Positions 17,201-20,145 of a stretch of DNA of 20,145 nucleotides are shown piece after piece (the first letter of the stretch is position 1; the number at the start of each line of letters is the position of its first letter). The notes beneath the pieces are model-generated. The model ran no database searches. It worked only from the letters and a program-made list of their open reading frames with translations, and was not told where the DNA came from. The translations under genes and the position numbers were made by a program. The stretch lies in the NCBI GenBank assembly GCA_026770585.1, contig MU647088.1:34013-54157 (forward strand), written 5' to 3'. The stretch comes from Baffinella frigidus. Taxonomy: Eukaryota; Cryptophyceae; Cryptomonadales; Baffinellaceae.

Positions 17201-19497
17201 ACCCCCCCTGTTGGGCGTAGGCCGCCTGCTCCCAGCCAGCCCCCCCCCCAGGGGCGACGCCCGGCAGCAGCGCTGCGCCCATCTGCGAACATGGGGCGGA
17301 GTGTTAGCTGCACACACGGAGGAAGAGCCGGACCCCCCCCCAGGGGCGACCCCTGTCAGCAGCGCTGATGGGGCCATCTGGGAACAGGGGAAGGCGCGGA
17401 GTGTTAGAGCGCTTGCCGATTTTAGGGAGAAACATCTTCAGAATTTGTACCAGAATCGTTTAGATGGACCGTTTACATGTCACGTCCTGGTACAAAATTC
17501 TCGATTTCTGAAAAAGTTTCTTCTTGAAATCGGCCAAGTTTTCCCGCAAGCGCTCTAGCTGCACACACGGAGGAAGGAAGTTGGCGGAAAACAAGGACAG
17601 GTTATGACAAAAAGACAGGTTATGAAGAACTGTTCAGCTGAATGCTGTGTTAGGCATGGGCTGTATATGCCAAGATAGCAACACCCACCCTAACATGTCA
17701 CACATGAAAGCCCAACGTAGCATAAAAAGTGCAACTGCATCCGTGATCTCCCGGGATGAGGTTAGGGGTTTGGGGGGAGAAAGAGGACTTCCCAAACACC
17801 TCCCGGTATGTTGAGCCCTACAAGTACGAAACGGGCCGTTTCAAACGGCTCCAACTCCAAGCCAAATCTGAGATATAATCTATACCTCAAGTGGCGAGTA
17901 GGCCCATACGCCCTACTGTAGGCCCCTAGGACCTGCCTAGGAACTCTTGGCCGTCAAATTTGACGGCCTCGCCACCCAAGGGATAAGGTGACGGGACTCG
18001 ATTCGGGGTTTGGGGGAGGAGGAAGGACCTGACGATGGACGTCGAGCCCTCGCAGAAAGCTCAAATCACTCACGTCCTTCTATGTTCCTGGTACAAATTG
18101 CGCCACGGGCGTCGGATTCCGACGTCCTCGGCCTAACCCGATTCAGGTTTGTGATCACGTCCTTCTATTTTCCTGGTACAAATTGGGGCGGGGGCGTCGG
18201 ATTCCGACGTCCACCGATTGAGGCGTGTGATCTCATCCCCGCAAGCATTTAAATCAAATGCTCGAAAGGCATACTTTTGGCGTCAGATTCTGCCTGAAGT
18301 GGCCAAATTGGCAACTTCTGGCAACTTCTGACGCCAAAAGTATGCATTTCGAGCATTTAATTTGCATGCCTGTGGGGATGAGATCAACCTGTGCGGGCTG
18401 GTGGAGGATCGCCTGGGTTCAGGGTTCATGGTTCATGGTTCATGGTTCATGGTTCAGGGTTCAGGGTTTAGGGTTTCGGGTTTCGGGTTTCGGGTTTCGG
18501 GTTTCGGGTTTACGGTTTACGGTTTACGGTGTAGAGTTCAGGGTTTAGGGTTTAGGGTTTAGGGGTTGTTCTCGCCTGGGTTTAGGGTTTAGAGTTCAGG
18601 GTTCAGGGTTTAGGGTTCAGGATTTATTCTCGCCTGGGTGGGGTTGGCCGCGGGGAGCCCCGGGTTGGTGTAGTCGTAGGTGCGTTCGTTGTTGAGCTTC
18701 ACCGTCACGTCCGAGAGGTTCGAGTACTGAATGTGCAGGCAGTTGCACGCTGCGGGAGGGGGAGGAGGGGGGGGTAAGAGGTAGGAAGGTAGATCTAAGG
18801 CTGTCGGGAACCGGGACCGTTACGTCAGAGTGGTTCGAGTGCTGGATGTGCAGGCAGTTGCACGCTGCGGAGGAGGGGGAGGAGGGGGGGGTAAGAGGTA
18901 GGAAGGTAGATCTAAGCCTTGCGGGGACCGGGTATTCCGATAGTGAGGGGAGGCGGGGAGGCGGGGTTAGGGGTTAGGGGGTGTACATGTGTAGATGGTA
19001 TGGTCCTGCAAGGCTGGAGTGCACCAAACTAGCAATAGCCCAAGAACGTGCCCGCGCGTTCTTGCGATGTGTGCTAGTGCTGGTTTGGTGGACTCCAGCC
19101 TTGCAGGGGGTGAACACGGCGCGGGGGGGGGGTAAATATGTAGATGTTCTGGTCAAGGCTGTCGTTCACCAAACGAGCGATAGTGCGGGGATGCGGGGAG
19201 GCGGGGTTAGGGGGCGTACATGTGTAGATGTTCTGGTCCTGGAGGCGCACCGGGATGGGGAATTGAAGAGGGCGGTAAGTCCTCTTAACTCCTCTTACCG
19301 CCCTCTTAAATTCCCTATCGAACTAGCGATAGTGCGGGGAGGCGGGGATAGGGGGCGTACATGTGTAGATGTTCTGGTCCTGCACGGCTGACGATCACCA
19401 AACGAGCGATAGTTAGGGGGCGAACACGGCGGGGGGGCGTACATGTGTAGATGTTCTGGTCCTGGAGGCGCACCAGCGCCGCCGCCGCATCCACCGC
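9511..19497 (-). CDS. Polypyrimidine-tract-binding protein (PTB/hnRNP I-like), 3' part, 8 exons, 5' end outside window
   Basis: This is the 3' part of a PTB-family splicing regulator, a nuclear RNA-binding protein with four RRMs that binds CU-rich pre-mRNA. Exons join in the order 19497-19443, 18749-18634, 15634-15367, 13995-13939, 12671-12567, 10637-10511, 10053-9964, 9603-9511 (911 nt). They give the end of RRM2 (QDQNIYT, SCNCLHIQYSNLSDVTVKLN), a Gly/Met-rich linker, RRM3 (VVLVNNLDPE, SRIKILFNKRDSALIQ, STSKHLTVQ) and RRM4 (LLHVSNVP, DRKMALIELPSV, LRVSFSTSNIA-stop). Spacing and motifs follow PTB closely; 'KILFNK..SALIQ', 'SKH.TVQ' and 'DRKMALI' are family hallmarks. Introns are 360-2999 nt and repeat-filled. 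The start codon and RRM1 are not in the window. Two junctions (exon 2/3 and 5/6) are one base out of frame with GC/GT donors and would be restored by GA donors. I am confident of the family; the exact splice sites at those two junctions are uncertain. Confidence 0.92.
9774..9852. mobile_element. Two family A arm fragments in the last PTB intron
   Basis: A right arm (TTTCTTGTGAGCGAGGTACC, 9777-9802) is followed by a left arm (CAGGGGTACGTCGCTCATAA) from about 9834. They are the only family A pieces seen inside the PTB gene. Confidence 0.6.
9892..9953 (+). repeat. TTGAGGG array in last PTB intron
   Basis: About eight tandem GGGTTGA units, a variant of the TTTAGGG telomere repeat. The sense transcript of the gene would carry CCCTCAA. 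Confidence 0.9.
9964..10053 (-). CDS. PTB exon 7 in window (RRM4 core)
   Basis: This 90-nt exon, phase 0 at both ends, reads VSKFKFITNN and then REPTPTADRKMALIELPSVQ. It matches PTB RRM4 'VKGFKFFQKDRKMALIQMGSVEEA' with a short insertion before DRKMALI. The acceptor is GGTACAG and the donor is GTTCGA. A short echo of the exon end and donor (CCGTCCAG|GTCCGACC) lies at 9861-9880. Confidence 0.9.
10310..10497 (+). repeat. TTCAGGG array in PTB intron
   Basis: Irregular GGTTCAGGGTTCAG units with TTCATGG and ATCAGG variants. Confidence 0.88.
10511..10637 (-). CDS. PTB exon 6 in window (inter-RRM linker and RRM4 start)
   Basis: This 127-nt exon follows acceptor CCAACAG. In the RRM frame it reads YRGAAARSVPSIEPS and then the RRM4 RNP2 strand LLHVSNVP, followed by SHMEEEGLKALFEDAFGP. 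This matches PTB 'TLHLSNIPPSVSEEDLKVLF'. The donor is GTACCT. The exon begins with one extra base before the TAC codon, so the upstream exon must deliver two bases. Confidence 0.88.
10641..10790 (+). repeat. TTGAGGG/TGAGGGG array in PTB intron
   Basis: About 20 GGGTTGA or GGGGTGA units run up to the acceptor of exon 6, so the acceptor's pyrimidine tract in RNA is made of CCCUCAA repeats. Confidence 0.9.
10827..10988. mobile_element. Family C foldback in PTB intron
   Basis: Ends CACACAGCGGCC / GTAGCCCGCTGTGTG, with the core GGACCCTGCGGTAGGCCATC and a TCGGCGGCTCAGTCACCGA stem. About 160 bp with no coding capacity. Confidence 0.75.
11107..11298 (+). repeat. Direct repeat flanking a CT tract
   Basis: ACCTGTGGAGAACGGAGGAG-GTGTAATCTC occurs at about 11109 and 11269, enclosing a (CT)n tract at 11190-11253. 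On the minus strand both read CTCCACAG|GT, an acceptor-like border. Confidence 0.8.
11294..11930 (+). repeat. 281-bp tandem repeat, about 2.3 copies
   Basis: TCTCCGAACAGCTTCGAGG recurs at 11294, 11575 and 11856 with period 281. By eye the first two copies are identical, implying a recent duplication. Each unit contains a short internal repeat (AATATGCGGGGAACGCCGC). 281 is not a multiple of three, and no conserved protein is evident. It lies in the intron between exons 5 and 6. Confidence 0.92.
11931..12110 (+). repeat. Degenerate GCTTTACAC minisatellite
   Basis: GCTTTACACTCAGGCGC-like units continue from the 281-bp repeat with many variants. No gene seen. Confidence 0.7.
12567..12671 (-). 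CDS. PTB exon 5 in window (end of RRM3)
   Basis: This 105-nt exon (35 codons) reads FECAEHAENARAILSG, then GRNLVVSTSKHLTVQ. It corresponds to PTB 'MADGNQAQLAMSHLNG...ITLSKHQNVQ' with exactly the same spacing in the first block. The acceptor is TTGGCAG and the apparent donor is CAG|GTGAGC. Using that donor, the following exon is one base out of frame. A GA donor two bases later, or an unseen small exon, would fix this. Confidence 0.9.
12677..13390 (+). repeat. TGAGGGG/TTCAGTG/TTTAGGG arrays in PTB intron 4
   Basis: Successive blocks of GGGGTGA, GTGTTCA and GGGTTTA variants fill this intron. Short echoes of the exon 5 acceptor (ACTCGAACTG type) occur at 12959, 13031, 13155 and 13215. TCACGGTCAAGGGTTCCAGG is repeated at about 12715 and 13005. 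Confidence 0.85.
13829..13882 (+). repeat. Dispersed repeat with GTGACCGGTCAC, copy 2 (PTB intron)
   Basis: Same segment as 7807-7862. It lies between the two identical copies of the exon 4 end. Confidence 0.6.
13939..13995 (-). CDS. PTB exon 4 in window (RRM3 core)
   Basis: This 57-nt exon has phase 0 at both ends and reads GTISRIKILFNKRDSALIQ, the RRM3 segment most typical of PTB (plant and animal forms have VKIL[FY]NKK[ED][NS]AL[VI]Q). The acceptor is AACCAG and the donor is GTCCTT. The exon end, donor and intron start are repeated identically over 61 bp at 13737-13797. A variant of the acceptor and exon start lies at 14163-14206. Confidence 0.9.
14015..14290 (+). repeat. TTTAGGG array switching to CCCGAAACCC
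   Basis: TTTAGGG units (14022-14095) turn into CCCGAAACCC/CCTAAACCC units (14103-14160, 14240-14288), giving a potential large inverted repeat. A copy of the exon 4 start lies between them. Confidence 0.85.
14320..14446 (+). repeat. 21-bp tandem repeat (GACGTCAAATTCGAGGG)
   Basis: Six units carry an invariant GTCAAATTC. Because 21 is a multiple of three, one + frame reads ADVKFEG heptads six times before a TGA. No start or splice context was found, so a minisatellite is more likely than a gene. Confidence 0.8.
14526..14742. repeat. Dispersed repeat J, copy 2, in PTB intron
   Basis: Related to 6367-6635 at both ends, with the middle partly inverted (TATGAAAATTACTACACAG). No gene is seen in it. 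Confidence 0.5.
14862..15019. mobile_element. Family C foldback in PTB intron
   Basis: Ends CACACAGCGGACTTCGAAGG / CCTTCGTAGCCCGCTGTGT, plus the hairpin GGGCACCGAGTGCCC. It directly abuts the echo of exon 3 at 15023. Confidence 0.8.
15069..15132. repeat. CT microsatellite in PTB intron 3
   Basis: CTCTCT and CCCTCCCT units. A second such tract lies at 15236-15340, between the exon 3 border and its echo. Confidence 0.88.
15367..15634 (-). CDS. PTB exon 3 in window (Gly/Met-rich linker and RRM3 start)
   Basis: This 268-nt exon follows acceptor CTGCAG. It encodes a low-complexity Gly/Met/Pro/Gln linker (for example GMMGMQMQAGGMMGGGGMMP) and then RRM3 beta1/alpha1, with RNP2 VVLVNNL followed by DPERSNCAALFNLFSTA. 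The donor is GTACCC. It contains a 10-G homopolymer (minus strand), so a length error there could also explain the one-base phase conflict with the preceding exon. The last 36 coding bases plus GTA are repeated exactly at 15023-15061. Confidence 0.88.
15640..15720 (+). repeat. TTTGGGG/TTTAGGG array at an acceptor
   Basis: About eleven GGGGTTT/GGGTTTA units immediately upstream (in gene sense) of the exon 3 acceptor. Confidence 0.9.
15913..16051. mobile_element. Family K foldback, copy 2, in PTB intron
   Basis: Ends CCACTTAGCAGCCACC / GTCGCTGCTGAGTGG, plus the hairpin TCCCCCCGAGAATCCGGGGGGA. It is in the opposite orientation to the copy at 7207-7350, and the hairpin bases have changed in a compensated way. 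Confidence 0.65.
16306..16453. mobile_element. Long-arm foldback in PTB intron
   Basis: Arms of about 32 bp (TCCGGGGACATGTTTAATTT ... / AAATTAAACATGTTCCCGGA). The AT-rich loop contains GGTCAATTAGGGCCCTAA. No TA duplication is evident. Confidence 0.78.
16485..16665 (+). repeat. TTTCGGG/TTCCGGG array in PTB intron 2
   Basis: Tandem GGGTTTC and GGGTTCC units, with the C-rich unit GTTGG[AG]CGTAGGCCCCC at the end, which recurs at 16873 and 17211. Confidence 0.88.
16678..16836. mobile_element. Foldback between copies of a GGGCGTAGGCCCCC repeat
   Basis: Arms GCCAACGCCAGTGGACCACTT / AAGTGGTCCGCTGGCGTTAGC with an AT-rich loop. It is flanked by direct repeats of the GTTGG[AG]CGTAGGCCCCCTTT unit, at 16606-16663 and 16855-16920. 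Confidence 0.75.
16923..17081. mobile_element. Family C foldback in PTB intron
   Basis: Ends CACACAGCGGACGTCGAAGG / CCTTCGTAGCCCGCTGTGTG, and a core nearly identical to 14862-15019 (AATAACCCCTAAGCGATAAG). The inner hairpin is GGCCCGATCTGGGCC. Confidence 0.8.
17251..17578 (+). repeat. Tandem duplication with one interrupted copy
   Basis: AGGGGCGAC...CAGCAGCGCTG...GCGGAGTGTTAGCTGCACAC occurs at 17251-17323 and again at 17341-17578. The second copy is split by the foldback at 17407-17555. Confidence 0.85.
17407..17555. mobile_element. Foldback inserted in a tandem repeat unit; TA duplication
   Basis: Ends GAGCGCTTGCCGATTT / AATCGGCC...GCAAGCGCTC. It splits one copy of a local tandem repeat. 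The neighbouring uninterrupted copy (17294-17323) reads GCGGAGTGT-TA-GCTGCACAC, whereas here TA stands on both sides of the element. This directly shows a 149-bp insertion with TA duplication. Confidence 0.9.
17579..17880. other. Unique-looking intronic DNA
   Basis: No repeat family or exon signal is recognised. It lies inside the 3-kb PTB intron 2. Confidence 0.4.
17883..17983. mobile_element. Family B foldback MITE, copy B7, in a PTB intron
   Basis: Ends TACCTCAAGTGGCGAGTAGG / CTCGCCACCCAAGGGA with TA flanks and the stem GGCCGTCAAATTTGACGGCC. It is the only B copy found in the PTB half of the window. Confidence 0.82.
18070..18212 (+). repeat. ~85-bp tandem duplication
   Basis: CACGTCCTTCTAT.TTCCTGG-TACAAATTG and GGGCGTCGGATTCCGACGTC occur twice in tandem. 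They contain the palindrome GTCGGATTCCGAC. The TGGTACAAA motif also occurs in the foldback loop at 17491. Confidence 0.75.
18229..18385. mobile_element. Long-arm foldback in PTB intron
   Basis: Arms of about 60 bp (GATCTCATCCCC...GCATACTTTTGGCGTCAGA and complement). The loop carries GGCAACTTCT twice. Confidence 0.82.
18413..18625 (+). repeat. TTCATGG/TTTCGGG/TTTACGG/TTTAGGG array in PTB intron 2
   Basis: Ordered blocks of heptamer variants follow one another. Two echoes of the exon 2 donor (CCCAG|GCGA on minus) are embedded at about 18410 and 18568. Confidence 0.9.
18634..18749 (-). CDS. PTB exon 2 in window (end of RRM2 and start of linker)
   Basis: This 116-nt exon completes the split Ser codon (T|CG) and reads SCNCLHIQYSNLSDVTVKLN, then NERTYDYTNPGLPAANPTQ. 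It corresponds to PTB '[24 protein letters not shown]'. The acceptor is CCCGCAG. The 3' border is CCCAG followed by GCGAGA, so the donor is either GC or, two bases on, GA. Only the latter keeps the next exon in frame. A tandem copy of the acceptor and exon start lies at 18811-18918. Confidence 0.88.
18690..18918 (-). repeat. 115-bp tandem duplication across the exon 2 acceptor
   Basis: The start of exon 2, its acceptor and about 45 bp of intron recur 115 bp upstream in gene sense (18811-18918). The copy would read SCNCLHIQHSNHSDVTV: three synonymous and two Tyr/Leu-to-His changes. It could be a pseudo-exon or an alternative acceptor. Confidence 0.85.
19007..19107. mobile_element. Foldback within the exon-edge repeat array
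   Basis: Arms CTGCAAGGCTGGAGT / ACTCCAGCCTTGCAG extend to CACCAAAC/GTTTGGTG. Neighbouring array units contain GGCTG..CACCAAACGAG without the second arm, so the palindrome may have arisen from, or into, one array unit. Confidence 0.7.
19258..19316. mobile_element. Small foldback within the exon-edge repeat array
   Basis: Arms AATTGAAGAGGGCGGTAAG / CTCTTACCGCCCTCTTAAATT with a tiny loop. It interrupts one unit of the 18950-19500 array. Confidence 0.65.
19443..19497 (-). CDS. PTB exon 1 in window (RRM2 C-terminal part)
   Basis: This 55-nt exon reads AVDAAAALVRLQDQNIYT plus one base. It matches the RRM2 stretch of PTB that ends in 'DGQNIYN'. The acceptor is GTGCAG before 19497 and the donor is GTACGC after 19443 (phase 1). 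The upstream intron holds a second, degraded copy of acceptor and exon start near 19764-19795 and a fuller exon copy at about 19653-19700. Which copy is spliced was judged from the presence of both borders and an intact frame. Confidence 0.82.
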
Positions 19498-19500
19498 CTG

Positions 19501-19940
19501 CACGCGACACCGAGGGAAGACCACGTTACGCCATCGCCCGCCATCGATGGGAGTTTCAGCGCCCACACGACACGACCGAACAAACACCCGATCCATCCGC
19601 CCCCTCGCGATCCCAGCACGGTCACGGTTTGGGCGAGTTGGTCGCGTCCGTGGTGTAGATGTTCTGGTCCTGGGGGCGCACGTGCGCCGCCGCCGCGTCT
19701 AACAGGCAAGCACCGGTTACTCGCCCAGAGTAACTTTCACTACCTTGGGGGCCATGCTATCGTCCACTGCCTGCAGACGACGAGGGAAGAAAACGTTACC
19801 CTGGGCGAACGCAAGCACAGATTACTGCTGGAGAACGCACTCTTGACCCCCCCCCCGGGGGGGGGCATGCCGTGTTTTGACCAGAGAGAACTACAGCGGG
19901 AAGCTCAAGTTGAGGTGGGGCGTCGAGCGCCAACTGGGAC
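19501..19940. other. Upstream PTB intron with decayed exon echoes
   Basis: It contains the minus-strand copy QDQNIYT (19653-19700) and a second copy of the exon 1 acceptor (TTTTCTTCCCTCGTCGTC-TGCAG|GCAGTGGAC, about 19764-19795). A C10/G10 palindrome lies at 19848-19866. The preceding RRM2 exon was not found before the window end. Confidence 0.5.
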
Positions 19941-20008
19941 GCCTACGAGAAAAAGACTCGAGCGAAAAAGACTCGAGCGAAAAAGACTCGAGCGAAAAGA
20001 CTCGAGCG
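19940..20008 (+). repeat. AAAAAGACTCGAGCG tandem repeat
   Basis: Four near-perfect 15-16 bp units ending in GACGTCACGTGAG. The short + frame through it (EKDSSEKDSS) is low complexity. Confidence 0.8.
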
Positions 20009-20085
20009 ACGTCACGTGAGTTCCTGGGACACATTTGCAATCTCTTCGCGGAGTGGTGCTTGGTGAGGATGTGTGTGTGGGTCGG

Positions 20086-20145
20086 AGAGAGATAGAGAGA
20101 GGGATAGAGGGATAGATAGATAGATCGAAAGAAAGAGAAGGGAAG
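20086..20145 (+). repeat. GATA/GAGA microsatellite at window end
   Basis: AGAGAGATAGAGAGAGGGAT and GATAGATAGATAGATC units run to the window edge. Confidence 0.85.

Larger units (their letters stand above)
18950..19500 (-). repeat. Array of exon 1 end plus donor
   Basis: The end of exon 1 with its donor (minus GACCAGAACATCTACACATG-TAC) recurs at about 18983, 19132 (decayed), 19215 and 19355, besides the real exon at 19443. A further copy lies at 19653. Units are joined by GTGCGGGGAGGCGGGG and CACCAAACGAGCGATAGT. Confidence 0.85.

Noticed and set aside
9890-18625. True chromosome end
   Set aside because: The arrays are short, degenerate and interspersed with exons, so they are interstitial telomere-like repeats, not a telomere.
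19877-20095. Plus-strand frame of 72 codons near the window end
   Set aside because: It contains the 15-16 bp repeat (EKDSSEKDSS) and has no splice or homology support.

Overview
The window is eukaryotic nuclear DNA. It has spliced exons with GT-AG type borders, very long repeat-filled introns, GA/CT microsatellites, interspersed TTTAGGG-type repeats and many short fold-back (MITE-like) elements. No bacterial operon, rRNA, tRNA or CRISPR structure was seen. The TTTAGGG-type repeats, long introns, apparent non-GT donors and introner-like foldbacks would fit a microalga or related protist; a dinoflagellate or chromerid is possible, but this is low-confidence inference.

The right half (about 9.5-19.5 kb, minus strand) holds the one gene I recognise: the 3' part of a polypyrimidine-tract-binding protein (PTB/hnRNP I type splicing regulator). 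Eight exons can be laid out from 19497 down to a TAG stop at 9511. They cover the end of RRM2, a Gly/Met-rich linker, RRM3 and RRM4. The start codon, RRM1 and most of RRM2 would lie beyond base 20145. Only 911 nt of this 10 kb is coding. Two junctions are one base out of frame if the most obvious donors are used.

The introns hold C-rich telomere-like arrays (G-rich on the + strand), GA tracts, a 281-bp tandem repeat and several foldback families. The most unusual feature is that nearly every exon border of this gene is echoed inside the neighbouring intron: copies of exon 3' ends with their donor, and copies of acceptors with exon 5' starts, some differing mainly at synonymous positions.

The left half (1-9.5 kb) is mostly mobile-element debris. 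It contains about a dozen copies of a ~118-bp foldback family (A), six of the seven copies of a ~100-bp family (B), and other foldbacks. In-window comparisons of filled and empty sites indicate a TA target duplication for family A and for the unrelated foldback at 17407-17555. A few orphan exon-like segments of unknown function (1358-1636, 581-630, 7711-7778, 8525-8621) are scattered here, and several are also partly duplicated.
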